Shown here: positions 35,544 through 46,642 of the stretch, one piece after another
Layout: every line of letters starts with the position of its first letter
Numbering within the stretch: the first letter of the stretch is position 1
Assembly (NCBI RefSeq): GCF_900167555.1
Contig: NZ_FUYF01000005.1
Coordinates: 62,001 to 126,000 of the forward strand
DNA from: Gemmiger formicilis
GTDB lineage: Bacteria; Bacillota; Clostridia; Oscillospirales; Ruminococcaceae
Reading direction: 5' to 3'
DNA length: 64,000 nt
Made by a program: the position numbers and the translations under genes
The notes under the pieces: model-generated
Database searches by the model: none
What the model was told of the DNA's origin: nothing
The model's input: only the letters and a program-made list of their open reading frames with translations

Positions 35544-35591
35544 AAAAACGCTCCGGGCGGTATGGAACATTTTCCATACCGCCCGGAGCGT
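35544..35591 (-). terminator. Terminator of clpB
   Basis: An about 20-bp near-perfect stem (35548-35567 with 35572-35591) is followed on the minus strand by TTTTT. Confidence 0.9.
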
Positions 35592-35609
35592 CATTTATTA
35601 TTATAGGGT

Positions 35610-38222
<2,613 letters not shown>

Positions 38223-38337
38223 AGTGCGTACCTCCTTTAGTGCAGATAGCGCATTGTTCTGGCAGTCTCGCATGTAAAGTGCTTGGATTTTGCAGCTCAA
38301 GAATCTGCTTTCGCAAATTCTGTGTGTTCGTTTTTCT

Positions 38338-38393
38338 TTAGCACTCTATCCGCTAGATTGCTAATATTGTAGCACATTCACATACTATGTCAA
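38338..38393 (-). promoter_or_regulatory. clpB promoter with CIRCE (HrcA) operator
   Basis: On the minus strand TTGACA (38388-38393) and TACAAT (38366-38371) have a 16-base spacer. Directly downstream lies the inverted repeat TTAGCAATC-N9-GAGTGCTAA (38338-38364), which matches CIRCE (TTAGCACTC-N9-GAGTGCTAA) with one change in one arm. Confidence 0.92.
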
Positions 38394-38477
38394 TAGGAAA
38401 ATTGCAAACAAATTGTGAATTTGCAGGAAAAATCATTGGTAAAAGTTGGAGAAGCAGTCAGAGGGGAGCTGATAGTT

Positions 38478-38558
38478 AGATATTTTTCAAAATATCTATT
38501 GACAGCGGCAGGTGCATAGGAGTATAGTAAAGGCATAGGCAGTTAGACGTTTATCTAA
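38478..38558 (+). promoter_or_regulatory. sdpRI promoter with two palindromes
   Basis: TTGACA (38499-38504) and TATAGT (38523-38528) with an 18-base spacer. AGATATTTTTCAAAATATCT (38478-38497) abuts the -35 box, and TTAGACGTTTATCTAA (38543-38558) lies just past the start point. Both are candidate SdpR sites. Confidence 0.75.
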
Positions 38559-38586
38559 TTGTTTATCAGGAAAGGAGTTGTTCTGT

Positions 38587-38871
38587 TTGGGAGATGCTTT
38601 CAAGGCGCTGGCCGACCCGACGCGGCGGCGCATTTTAGAACTGCTGGCACAGGGCGATCTGACCGCCGGGGAGATCGCCGCACATTTTGATATGACAAAG
38701 CCGTCCGTCAGCCACCATCTGAACATTTTAAAAAGTGCGGCGCTTATTACCGATGAGCGCCGCGGCCAGAACATTGTGTACAGTGTGAATCTGACCGTAT
38801 TTCAGGAATTGATGAAGTGGTTTTATGACTGCGGACTTGTAAAGGGAGACGATAGCAATGAAAAAGAATAA
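38587..38871 (+). CDS. sdpR: SdpR-like ArsR family autorepressor
   Basis: 94 residues of the ArsR/SmtB winged-helix type: AFKALADPTRRRILELLAQGDLTAGEIAAHFDMTKPSVSHHLNILKSAALI. No metal-binding cysteine motif is seen in the recognition helix. Start is TTG at 38587, nine bases after AAAGGAG; TTG at 38578 would be too close. It overlaps sdpI by 14 bases. In Bacillus, SdpR represses sdpRI until SdpI, occupied by the SdpC toxin, sequesters it at the membrane. Confidence 0.88.
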   Translation: MGDAFKALADPTRRRILELLAQGDLTAGEIAAHFDMTKPSVSHHLNILKSAALITDERRGQNIVYSVNLTVFQELMKWFYDCGLVKGDDSNEKE

Positions 38872-39523
38872 ACTGTTCTGGATTTTAACCGTGGTCTGCG
38901 TGCTGAATTTTGCCGCGCACCTGTACTTCTACCCCTCCCTGCCGGACATTGTGCCCACCCACTGGGGAGCCAACGGGCAGGTCAATGGCTGGGGGCCGAA
39001 ATCCACGGTTTTGATTTTGGCCGCGCTGCCGTTTGCGATGTTGATTTTGTTTGAGGTCATCCGCAAAATCGACCCCAAACACCAGAATTTTGAGAAGTTC
39101 GGCAAGGTATGGAACCTGTTCGTAGTGCTGTTCACCGTGATGATGGCCGCGTTCAGCTGGCTGAGTGAGCTGGCCGTCTTCGGCAAGCTGCCGGACAGCA
39201 GCAACCTCGTCAGCATTCTGGTCTGCGGCGGCATCGGCGTATTGTTCATCATCCTGGGCAATTTTATGCCGCAGATCAAGCAGAATTATACCTTCGGCTG
39301 CCGCACGCCTTGGGCGCTGAACGACGAGCACAACTGGCAGCGCACCCAGCGCATGGGCGGGTACACCTTTGTCGTTATGGGCATTGTCCTGTTGGTGCTC
39401 GCCTTCCTGGGCGGCCTGCTGGGCGACATTGCTACGCTGATCGTGCTGCTGGCCGCCGTTCTTGGCGGCAGCGCGTGGATTTATTTGTATTCGTATCTGG
39501 TGTATGTGGGGAAGATGAAGTGA
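38858..39523 (+). CDS. sdpI: SdpI-like immunity/signal membrane protein
   Basis: 221 residues. An N-terminal DUF1648 part (LPDIVPTHWGANGQVNGWGPKST, residues about 30-52) and a C-terminal SdpI part with LGNFMPQIKQNYTFGCRTPWALNDEHNWQRTQRMGG. About six membrane helices. SdpI of B. subtilis gives immunity to the SdpC killing factor and relays its presence to SdpR. No sdpABC toxin gene is present in this window, so the pair may protect against foreign toxins or serve another signal. Confidence 0.9.
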   Translation: MKKNKLFWILTVVCVLNFAAHLYFYPSLPDIVPTHWGANGQVNGWGPKSTVLILAALPFAMLILFEVIRKIDPKHQNFEKFGKVWNLFVVLFTVMMAAFSWLSELAVFGKLPDSSNLVSILVCGGIGVLFIILGNFMPQIKQNYTFGCRTPWALNDEHNWQRTQRMGGYTFVVMGIVLLVLAFLGGLLGDIATLIVLLAAVLGGSAWIYLYSYLVYVGKMK

Positions 39524-39539
39524 TTTCTAAAAACGCCGT

Positions 39540-39625
39540 GTAGGGGCCGGGCACGCCCGGCCCGCGGCTTTCCCGCAAAAGGGCGTTTCCCGTCAGGTTG
39601 CGGGCCGCATATATGCGGCCCCTAC
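39540..39625. repeat. Composite palindromic repeat
   Basis: GTAGGGGCCGGGCACGCCCGGCCC and GGGCCGCATATATGCGGCCCC modules ending in CTAC lie between sdpI and the AT-rich gene. Confidence 0.8.
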
Positions 39626-39652
39626 AGCCTGCTTAAAGTGGAGGTGAATTTT

Positions 39653-40030
39653 ATGTGGTTTTGGTGGTTTATGTTACTATGTGATATGCTAGTTCCCATT
39701 GTTATGGTTATTGTAGGAAGAATGATGTGGAAACACTGCCCAAAGCATATAAATAGTCTGGTTGGGTATAGGACAACTCGCTCCATGAAAAATATGGACA
39801 CTTGGAAATTTGCCCACGACTACTGCGGAAAACTTTGGTGGAAAGTAGGATGGGTAACGACTATAGCATCCGCTTTGATACATATTCCGTTATACCATAG
39901 TGATGAGAATACGATTGGAATTGCAGGGCTGATTCTTGTGGCAATTCAATGTTTTATTATGGTTGCATCAATTTACCCGACAGAGAAAGCCTTGAAAAAG
40001 CATTTTAATGACGACGGAACGCGTAAATAA
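39653..40030 (+). CDS. Small SdpI-like membrane protein, AT-rich
   Basis: 125 residues, about three to four membrane helices. The segment HINSLVGYRTTRSMKNMDTWKFAHDYCGKLWW matches the C-terminal half of SdpI (G-Y-R-T-x-x-S-M-K-N) without the DUF1648 half. ATG at 39653 has GGAGGTG seven bases upstream. Codon use is strikingly AT-rich (for example AGA, ATA and TTA codons) compared with the GC-rich neighbours, a sign of recent transfer. It lies next to sdpRI between two palindromic repeats. It may add immunity, but the function is inferred from the family only. Confidence 0.82.
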   Translation: MWFWWFMLLCDMLVPIVMVIVGRMMWKHCPKHINSLVGYRTTRSMKNMDTWKFAHDYCGKLWWKVGWVTTIASALIHIPLYHSDENTIGIAGLILVAIQCFIMVASIYPTEKALKKHFNDDGTRK

Positions 40031-40091
40031 CTCCCCGTTTGCATGGGCGGTATAGATGCTGCCCGGAGAATGTTGCAGCTATGGGCAGGTG

Positions 40092-40252
40092 CACGGGAGG
40101 GATGAATCCCTCCCCTACCAACGACATGAACGAGAGTCCGTAGGGCGGCCAGACCTCTGGCCGCCGCGGAGGGGTCAAGACCCCTCCCTACAAAGCCAAC
40201 CAGAAAAGGGGCACAGCCGTCAGGTTGCGGGCCGGGCATGCCCGGCCCCTAC
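40092..40252. repeat. Cluster of palindromic repeats
   Basis: The 334-base gap before pepT holds GGGAGGGATGAATCCCTCCCC, a GTAGGGCGGCC...GGCCGCCGCGGAGGGG...CCTCCCTAC double module almost identical to 8821-8939, and GGGCCGGGCATGCCCGGCCCC. No gene seen. Confidence 0.8.
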
Positions 40253-40287
40253 ATCCTGCTTTATGGTTCGCAGAAAATCAAATAGCA

Positions 40288-40323
40288 AACAGCCCGTGCT
40301 TCGATTGGGAAGCACGGGCTGTT
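40288..40323 (-). terminator. Terminator-like hairpin after pepT
   Basis: A perfect 14-bp stem (40288-40301 with 40310-40323) lies 42 bases after the pepT stop; the following minus-strand sequence is TGCTATTTGATTTT. Confidence 0.65.
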
Positions 40324-40364
40324 GTTATGTCTTATTCAATTCCTTTTCAATAAACTCCGGGCCC

Positions 40365-41579
40365 TTATTTATACAGCTCGACCAGATTCAGCAAAATCTC
40401 GACGCCCTGATCCATCTTCTCGGCGGTGATGCACTCGCAGGGGCCGTGGAAGTTAAAGCCGCCGGTGCCGAGGTTCGGGCAGGGCAGGCCCATATAGCTC
40501 AGGGTCGCGCCGTCGGTGCCGCCGCGGACCGGGGTCTCGATGGGCGCAAGGCCCGCTGCGCGGATGGCCTTGCGGGCGTTCTCGACCAGATGGAAGTGGG
40601 GCTGAATTTTCTCCAACATATTATAATAGCTGTCCTTGATGTCCAGCTCCACCGTGCCCGCGCCGTAGCGGTCATTCAGGCAGGCGGCAATATGCTGCAT
40701 CTGGGCCTTGCGGGCGGCAAACTTGGCGGCATCGTGGTCGCGCACGATGTAGCCCAGGTGCGCGGTGGTCACGTCACCCTGCATACTCGTCAGGTGGAAG
40801 AAGCCCTCACGGCCCTCGGTGTGCTCGGGGCGGGAGAAGGCGGGCAGCGCGGCGTGAAACTCCATGGCCACGTTCTGCGCATTGATCATCGAGTTCTTGG
40901 CGCTGCCGGGGTGGACGCTGAAGCCGTGCACGGTCACGACGGCAGCGGCGGCATTGAAGTTCTCATAGCTGATCTCGCCGACGTCCTCGCCGTCAACGGT
41001 GTAGGCATAGGCCGCGCCGAAGCCCTCGACGTCAAACAGGCTCGCGCCCTCGCCGATCTCCTCATCGGGGGTGAAGCCGATGCAGAGCTTGCCGTGGGGG
41101 CGATTTTCGGCGATGATGCGCTCCAGCGCGGTCATGATTTCGGCCACACCGGCCTTATCGTCCGCGCCCAGCAGCGTCGAGCCGTCGGTGGTGATGAGGG
41201 TCTGGCCCTTCATCTCGCGCAGGAACGGGAACACCTTGGGGTCCAGCACCGCGCCGGTGGCGGGCAGCGTGACAGCCTCGCCGTCGTAGTTTTCGTGGAT
41301 CTGCGGCCGGACGTTCTCACCGCTGGCGTCGTCCGCCGTGTCCATGTGGGCGATAAGGCCCAGCGGCGCGGCGCTCTCCTGCCCCGGGGTGGCGGGCAGC
41401 GTGGCGTAGACATAGCAGTGCTCGTCCACATGGGCATCGGCCAGGCCCAGTTCCTTCAGCTCCTCAACGAGGATCTTCGCCAGGTCAAACTGGCGCAGCG
41501 TGCTGGGGTGGGTGCCGCTGTTGGGGTCAGAGGTCGTGTGGACCTTTACATATTTTAAAAGACATTCGTAGGCGCGCAT
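40365..41579 (-). CDS. pepT: Peptidase T (tripeptide aminopeptidase, M20B)
   Basis: 404 residues, close to the 409 typical of PepT. Metal ligands appear in order: LIAHMDTADDASG, the bridging Asp in TTDGSTLLGADDKAGVAEI, catalytic/metal glutamates in FTPDEEIGEGASLFD, and the C-terminal GTGGFNFHGPCECI histidine. The enzyme removes the N-terminal residue of tripeptides in the cytoplasm. ATG at 41579 has GGAGGA upstream. Single gene, divergent from the cap locus. Confidence 0.95.
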   Translation of the reverse strand: MRAYECLLKYVKVHTTSDPNSGTHPSTLRQFDLAKILVEELKELGLADAHVDEHCYVYATLPATPGQESAAPLGLIAHMDTADDASGENVRPQIHENYDGEAVTLPATGAVLDPKVFPFLREMKGQTLITTDGSTLLGADDKAGVAEIMTALERIIAENRPHGKLCIGFTPDEEIGEGASLFDVEGFGAAYAYTVDGEDVGEISYENFNAAAAVVTVHGFSVHPGSAKNSMINAQNVAMEFHAALPAFSRPEHTEGREGFFHLTSMQGDVTTAHLGYIVRDHDAAKFAARKAQMQHIAACLNDRYGAGTVELDIKDSYYNMLEKIQPHFHLVENARKAIRAAGLAPIETPVRGGTDGATLSYMGLPCPNLGTGGFNFHGPCECITAEKMDQGVEILLNLVELYK

Positions 41580-41625
41580 GGGCGTGTCCTCCTTGTAAAA
41601 AGCATTTTGCTGTGATTTCTTAGCC

Positions 41626-41654
41626 ATTATACCACAAAAAACAGCAATTTCCAA
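41626..41654 (-). promoter_or_regulatory. Promoter of pepT
   Basis: TTGGAA (41649-41654) and TATAAT (41626-41631) with a 17-base spacer on the minus strand. Confidence 0.7.
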
Positions 41655-41664
41655 CCCTGTGCCC

Positions 41665-41693
41665 TTTTCAAGCAGCGATTTTTGTGCTAAAAT
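41665..41693 (+). promoter_or_regulatory. Probable promoter of the cap glycan locus
   Basis: A TGCTAAAAT extended -10 (hexamer 41688-41693) with a weak -35 TTTTCA 17 bases upstream, about 60 bases before capE. Confidence 0.55.
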
Positions 41694-41751
41694 GAATGAG
41701 ATTATAAAGGATCACTGTGCCTTTTGCGCAGCTAATTATAAGGAGGATATT

Positions 41752-42810
41752 ATGGCAGACAGCATTTTTAAGGATAAGACTCTTCTCATCACCGGCGGCA
41801 CGGGCAGCTTCGGGCATACAGTGCTCAAGCATTTTCTGTCCACCGACATTGGCGAGATCCGCATCTTCTCCCGCGATGAAAAAAAGCAGGACGATATGCG
41901 CCATGAGCTGCAGGCCAACCACCCGCAGTATGCCGGCAAGGTCAAGTTCTACATCGGCGACGTGCGCAACCCGCAGTCCATCCGGGATGCCATGCCCGGC
42001 GTCAACTACATCTTCCACGCGGCAGCGCTGAAACAGGTGCCCTCCTGCGAGTTCTTCCCGATGCAGGCCGTGCAGACGAACATCATCGGCACGGACAACG
42101 TCCTGCACGCCGCCATTGACGCGGGCGTGGAGCGCGTCGTCTGCCTGTCCACCGACAAGGCCGCCTATCCCATCAACGCCATGGGCATCTCCAAGGCGAT
42201 GATGGAGCACGTCATCTTTGCCAACGCCCGCGTGGCCGCCGAGCGCGGCGGCACGACGATCTGCTGCACCCGCTACGGCAACGTCATGTGCAGCCGCGGC
42301 AGCGTCATTCCGCTGTTCATTGACCAGATCCGCGCCGGCAACCCCATCACGATCACCGACCCCAATATGACCCGCTTCCTGATGAATCTGGACGAGGCCG
42401 TTGACCTGGTCATGTTCGCGTTTGAGCATGCAAACCCGGGCGATTTGTTCATCCAGAAGTCCGACGCCTCCACCATCGGCGACCTGGCCAAGGCCGTGCA
42501 GCAGCTGTTCGGCGACACCGGCACGAACATTATCGGCACCCGCCACGGCGAGAAGCTGTTCGAGACCCTGATGACCCGCGAGGAGCGCCTGCGCAGTGAG
42601 GACATGGGCGGTTACTACCGCGTGGCCGCCGATAACCGCGACCTGAACTACGACAAGTTCGTCGTCAAGGGTGAGGTCCACACGATGGCCGACGACTCCT
42701 ACACGAGCCACAACACGCACCGTCTGGACGTGGAGGGCACGGTTAAGAAAATTTTGACCACCGACTATGTCCGGAACGCCCTGAAAGAGATGGAGGCCGA
42801 AAAGGCATGA
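41752..42810 (+). CDS. capE: UDP-GlcNAc 4,6-dehydratase/5-epimerase (CapE/FnlA)
   Basis: 352 residues of the extended SDR type. The NAD(P) loop TGGTGSFG is at residues 14-21; AAALKQVP and STDKAAYPINAMGISKAMMEHV follow. Where most SDR enzymes have YxxxK this one has Met144-x-x-x-Lys148, a trait of the CapE/FnlA branch. The enzyme converts UDP-GlcNAc to UDP-2-acetamido-2,6-dideoxy-beta-L-arabino-4-hexulose, the first step to UDP-L-FucNAc. ATG at 41752 has AAGGAGGA upstream. Overlaps capF by four bases. Confidence 0.93.
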   Translation: MADSIFKDKTLLITGGTGSFGHTVLKHFLSTDIGEIRIFSRDEKKQDDMRHELQANHPQYAGKVKFYIGDVRNPQSIRDAMPGVNYIFHAAALKQVPSCEFFPMQAVQTNIIGTDNVLHAAIDAGVERVVCLSTDKAAYPINAMGISKAMMEHVIFANARVAAERGGTTICCTRYGNVMCSRGSVIPLFIDQIRAGNPITITDPNMTRFLMNLDEAVDLVMFAFEHANPGDLFIQKSDASTIGDLAKAVQQLFGDTGTNIIGTRHGEKLFETLMTREERLRSEDMGGYYRVAADNRDLNYDKFVVKGEVHTMADDSYTSHNTHRLDVEGTVKKILTTDYVRNALKEMEAEKA

Positions 42811-44006
42811 AAATCCTTGTGACCGGCGCTAAGGGCTTTGTGGGGCGCAATCTCTGCGAGAACCTGAAGGCTGTCCGCGACGGCAAGAACCGTACCCGCC
42901 CCGCCTTGCAGATCGAGGACGTGTTTGAGTATGACCTTGACACGCCCCCCGCAGAACTGGACCACTTTTGTGCACAAGCCGATTTTGTGTTCAATTTAGC
43001 GGGTGTCAACCGTCCCAAAAATAACGACGAGTTCATGCAGGGCAACTTCGGCTTCGCCTCTACCCTGCTGGACACGCTCAAATCTCACGCCAACCGCTGC
43101 CCGGTCATGCTGTCCAGCTCGATCCAGGCGACGCTGATCGGCCGCTACGGCGAGAGCGACTACGGAAAGAGCAAGCTGGCCGGTGAGGAGCTGTTCTTCA
43201 CCTACGGGCAGGAGACCGGCGCGCCGGTGCTGGTCTACCGCTTCCCGAATCTGTTCGGCAAGTGGTGCCGCCCCAACTACAACAGCGCCGTGGCGACCTT
43301 CTGCAATAACACCGCCAACGACCTGCCCATCACGGTCAATGACCGCGCCACCGAGCTGGAGCTATTGTACATTGACGACCTGGTGGAGGAAATGCTCGAC
43401 GCGCTGGAGGGTAAGCCTCACCGCTGCGATTACGACGGTCTGACGCCGGTTTTCCATGACAGTGGGCGCTACTGTGCCGCGCCGGTGACCCACAAAGTCA
43501 CACTGGGCGAAATTGTGGACCTGCTGGAAAGGTTCAAGGCTCAGCCCGCAACGCTCGTACTGCCGGAGATTCCGGCGGGCAGCTTTGCAAAAAAGCTGTA
43601 CTCGACGTATCTGTCCTATCTGCCCAAAGAGAAGGTCATCTTTGACCTGAAAAAGAATGAGGACGCCCGCGGCAGCTTTACCGAGCTGCTCAAAACCGAG
43701 AGCTGCGGCCAGTTCAGCGTCAACGTCTCGAAGCCCGGCATCACAAAGGGTCAGCACTGGCACAACACGAAGTGGGAGTTTTTCATCGTGGTTTCGGGCC
43801 ACGGTCTGATTCAGGAGCGCCGCGTCGGCAGCGGCGAGGTGCTGGAATTTGAGGTGACCGGCGACAAGCCCCAGGCCATCCACATGCTGCCGGGGTACAC
43901 CCACAACATCATCAATTTGAGCGAGACCGAGAACCTCGTCACCCTGATGTGGGCGAACGAGCAGTTCGACCCGGCCCACCCGGATACATTCTTTGAAAAG
44001 GTGTAA
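42807..44006 (+). CDS. capF: UDP-2-acetamido-2,6-dideoxy-hexulose reductase with cupin domain (CapF)
   Basis: 399 residues in two domains. The N-terminal SDR has ILVTGAKGFVG (residues 3-13) and catalytic Tyr119-x-x-x-Lys123 (YGKSK). The C-terminal cupin (about residues 290-395) has GITKGQHWHNTKWEFF with His317, His319 and Glu324 as likely zinc ligands. Staphylococcal CapF uses the cupin for 3-epimerisation and the SDR for reduction to UDP-L-6-deoxy-TalNAc. Translationally coupled to capE (ATGA overlap). Confidence 0.93.
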   Translation: MKILVTGAKGFVGRNLCENLKAVRDGKNRTRPALQIEDVFEYDLDTPPAELDHFCAQADFVFNLAGVNRPKNNDEFMQGNFGFASTLLDTLKSHANRCPVMLSSSIQATLIGRYGESDYGKSKLAGEELFFTYGQETGAPVLVYRFPNLFGKWCRPNYNSAVATFCNNTANDLPITVNDRATELELLYIDDLVEEMLDALEGKPHRCDYDGLTPVFHDSGRYCAAPVTHKVTLGEIVDLLERFKAQPATLVLPEIPAGSFAKKLYSTYLSYLPKEKVIFDLKKNEDARGSFTELLKTESCGQFSVNVSKPGITKGQHWHNTKWEFFIVVSGHGLIQERRVGSGEVLEFEVTGDKPQAIHMLPGYTHNIINLSETENLVTLMWANEQFDPAHPDTFFEKV

Positions 44007-44018
44007 AACGGGCGCATT

Positions 44019-44179
44019 GTAGGGGCGAGCAGTGCTCGCCCGTGCCCGTGTGCGGCAGCGGCAAAGTTCCCGGGCAGATATGGAATCCGCCCCTGCGATG
44101 TAGGGGTCGATGCTCGTCATCGACCCGGAAGTTTGCCCCGGTCGTAACGTTTCTGCGGGCGAACGATGTTCGCCCCTAC
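44019..44179. repeat. Composite palindromic repeat inside the cap operon
   Basis: Four modules, GGGCGAGCAGTGCTCGCCC, GGGCAGATATGGAATCCGCCC, GGGTCGATGCTCGTCATCGACCC and GGGCGAACGATGTTCGCCC, separate capF from capG and leave 35 bases for the capG ribosome-binding site. Confidence 0.85.
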
Positions 44180-44214
44180 ATCCCCTGCACATAGTAGCTA
44201 CTAAGGAGAAAAGT

Positions 44215-45390
44215 ATGTCTGACTACAGCAGCATTTCCTTTAAAAACAACGGCAAGCTGAAATTGCTCATCATCGTCGGCACCCGCCCGGAGATCATCCG
44301 CCTGGCCGCCGTCATCAACAAGACCCGCAAATATTTTGATGTTATCCTGGCCCACACCGGCCAGAACTACGACTACAACCTGAACGGCGTGTTCTTCCAC
44401 GACCTGCAGCTGGCCGACCCCGAGGTCTATATGAACGCCGTCGGCGCGGATCTGGGCGAGACGATGGGCAACATCATCTCGGAGAGCTACAAGCTCATGG
44501 CCGCCATCCAGCCCGACGCCGTGCTGGTGCTGGGCGACACGAACAGCTGCCTGTCCGTCATCGGTGCGAAGCGGCTGCACATCCCCATCTTCCACATGGA
44601 GGCCGGCAACCGCTGCAAGGACGAGTGCCTGCCCGAGGAGACGAACCGCCGCATCGTGGACATCATCTCCGATGTGAACATGGCCTACTCCGAGCATGCC
44701 CGCCGTTATCTGGCCGACACCGGCCTGCCGAAGGAGCGTACCTACGTGACCGGCTCCCCGATGGCCGAGGTGCTGCACCAGAATCTGGAAAAAATCGAGG
44801 CGTCCGACATTCACCAGCGTCTGGGTCTCGAGAAGGGCAAGTACATTCTGCTGTCTGCCCACCGCGAGGAGAACATCGACACCGAGAAGAACTTTACCTC
44901 GTTGTTCACCGCCATCAACAAGATGGCGGAAAAGTACGATATGCCGATCCTCTACTCCTGCCATCCGCGCAGCCGCAAGCGTCTGGAGCAGAGCGGCTTT
45001 AAGCTCGACAAGCGCGTCATTCAGCATGAGCCTCTGGGCTTCCATGACTACAACTGCCTGCAGATGAACGCCTTCTGCGTCGTGTCCGACTCCGGCACGC
45101 TGCCCGAGGAAAGCAGCTTCTTCACGAGCGTCGGCCATCCGTTCCCGGCGGTCTGCATCCGCACCTCCACCGAGCGCCCCGAGGCGCTGGACAAGGCCTG
45201 CTTCATTCTGGCGGGCATCGACGGCGACCACCTGCTGCAGGCCGTGGACGTGGCTGTGGAGATGAACCGTAACGGCGACCTCGGCCTGCCCGTGCCCAAC
45301 TACGTGGACGAGAATGTCTCCGACAAGGTCGTCAAGATCATCCAGAGCTACACCGGTGTTGTCAACAAGATGGTGTGGCGCAAATACTAA
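44215..45390 (+). CDS. capG: UDP-N-acetylglucosamine-type 2-epimerase (CapG/FnlC)
   Basis: 391 residues of the WecB-like GT-B fold. Landmarks are LLIIVGTRPEIIRLAAVI, AHTGQNYDYNLNGVFF, FHMEAGNRCKDECLPEETNRRIVD and the C-terminal SDSGTLPEESSFF. The CLPEETNRR form and position after capEF identify the branch that inverts C2 to give UDP-L-FucNAc. ATG at 44215 has AAGGAGAA upstream; the frame back to 44110 is repeat DNA and is rejected. Confidence 0.93.
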   Translation: MSDYSSISFKNNGKLKLLIIVGTRPEIIRLAAVINKTRKYFDVILAHTGQNYDYNLNGVFFHDLQLADPEVYMNAVGADLGETMGNIISESYKLMAAIQPDAVLVLGDTNSCLSVIGAKRLHIPIFHMEAGNRCKDECLPEETNRRIVDIISDVNMAYSEHARRYLADTGLPKERTYVTGSPMAEVLHQNLEKIEASDIHQRLGLEKGKYILLSAHREENIDTEKNFTSLFTAINKMAEKYDMPILYSCHPRSRKRLEQSGFKLDKRVIQHEPLGFHDYNCLQMNAFCVVSDSGTLPEESSFFTSVGHPFPAVCIRTSTERPEALDKACFILAGIDGDHLLQAVDVAVEMNRNGDLGLPVPNYVDENVSDKVVKIIQSYTGVVNKMVWRKY

Positions 45391-45411
45391 GCGACAGGAA
45401 CACGATATATT

Positions 45412-46629
45412 ATGCGCATACTGGTAGTGACCCAGCATTTCTGGCCGGAAAATTTCCGCATCAACGATATTGTCGAAGGCTTCGTGCAGGACGGTCTCTC
45501 CGTGGACGTGCTCTGCGGTCTGCCCAACTACCCGAAGGGCGAATGGTTCGACGGCTACAGCGCCGACGGCCCGTTTGAGGAAGTCTACAAGGGTGCGCGG
45601 GTGTTCCGTGCGCGGGAGATCCCCCGCAAGGGCAACACCGGCAAGACGATTTTTTTGAACTACGTCAGCTGGCCGCTCTACGCGGCGGGGGCGTTAAAGC
45701 GTCTGCCCGGCGGGTACGATGCGGTGTTCTGCTTCAACACCAGTCCCGTGCTGATGTGCTGGCCTGCCATCCGGTATGCAAAAAAGCACCATATACCGTT
45801 TACGAATTACGTCCTTGACCTCTGGCCGGAGAATCTGTACAGCGTGCTGCCGGTCAAAAACAGGTTTATGCGCTGGGTCGCGCAGTCGGTCAGCGACAGC
45901 CTGTACAGGCGCTGTGACCGGCTGATCGCCATGAGCGGGCCGCTGCAAGAGCGGCTGTGCGCCCGCACCGGCAAGAGCACGGCGGACGTGGCGGTCATTC
46001 CGCAGTACTGCGAGGATTTCTATGCCGTGCCGCAGCATGACGCGGCGCTGGAGGCACAGTTTGCGGGGCGGTTCAACATAGTGTTCACCGGCACGTTCAC
46101 CCCGGCGCAAAGCCTGGACATGGTGATCCGTGCCGTGCTGGACGCCCGCGCCGCCGGGGCGGAGCACCTGCATCTTCTTCTGGTCGGCGACGGCATGAGC
46201 CGCGAGGCTTTGCAGAAACAGGCTGCCGACCTGCACGCCGGGGACGCCGTGACGTTTTACGGCAGTGTGCCCGCCGCTGATGTGCCCCGGTTTACGGCGC
46301 TGGCCGACGCGCTGCTGATCTCGCTTTCCGACTCACCCGATCTGGGACTGACCGTTCCCGGCAAGCTGGCCAGCTACATGGCCGCGGCCAAGCCGGTGCT
46401 GGCCTCGATGAACGGCGCGGGCTATGCGGCAGTCCTGGAGAGCGGCGGCGGACTTGTCAGCCCGGCCTGCGACCAAAAGGCGCTGGCGGACAATATGCTG
46501 GCGCTGTACCGCATGGCCGACGCCGAGCGGGCCGCACTGGGCGCGAAGGCAAAGGCGTATTACACCGCCCACTACCGCCGTGCCGAGCTGCTGAAGCGGC
46601 TGGAGGAGTTTACGGTCAAAGGCGTTTGA
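45412..46629 (+). CDS. Glycosyltransferase family 4, WbuB-like (probable L-FucNAc transferase)
   Basis: 405 residues. The N terminus MRILVVTQHFWPENFRINDI and the segment TNYVLDLWPENLYSVLPV are typical of WbuB/CapL-like transferases that follow fnlABC or capEFG genes. The C-terminal half has FTGTFTPAQSLDMVIRA and LGLTVPGKLASYMAAAKPVLA for donor binding. Its place next to capG suggests it transfers L-FucNAc to the growing lipid-linked glycan. Substrate is inferred from context. Confidence 0.88.
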   Translation: MRILVVTQHFWPENFRINDIVEGFVQDGLSVDVLCGLPNYPKGEWFDGYSADGPFEEVYKGARVFRAREIPRKGNTGKTIFLNYVSWPLYAAGALKRLPGGYDAVFCFNTSPVLMCWPAIRYAKKHHIPFTNYVLDLWPENLYSVLPVKNRFMRWVAQSVSDSLYRRCDRLIAMSGPLQERLCARTGKSTADVAVIPQYCEDFYAVPQHDAALEAQFAGRFNIVFTGTFTPAQSLDMVIRAVLDARAAGAEHLHLLLVGDGMSREALQKQAADLHAGDAVTFYGSVPAADVPRFTALADALLISLSDSPDLGLTVPGKLASYMAAAKPVLASMNGAGYAAVLESGGGLVSPACDQKALADNMLALYRMADAERAALGAKAKAYYTAHYRRAELLKRLEEFTVKGV

Positions 46630-46642
46630 GCGGAACCGCGTT

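Noticed and set aside
38578-38586. TTG at 38578 as the sdpR start
   Set aside because: It abuts the AAAGGAG site with no spacing; TTG at 38587 gives nine bases and matches family N termini.
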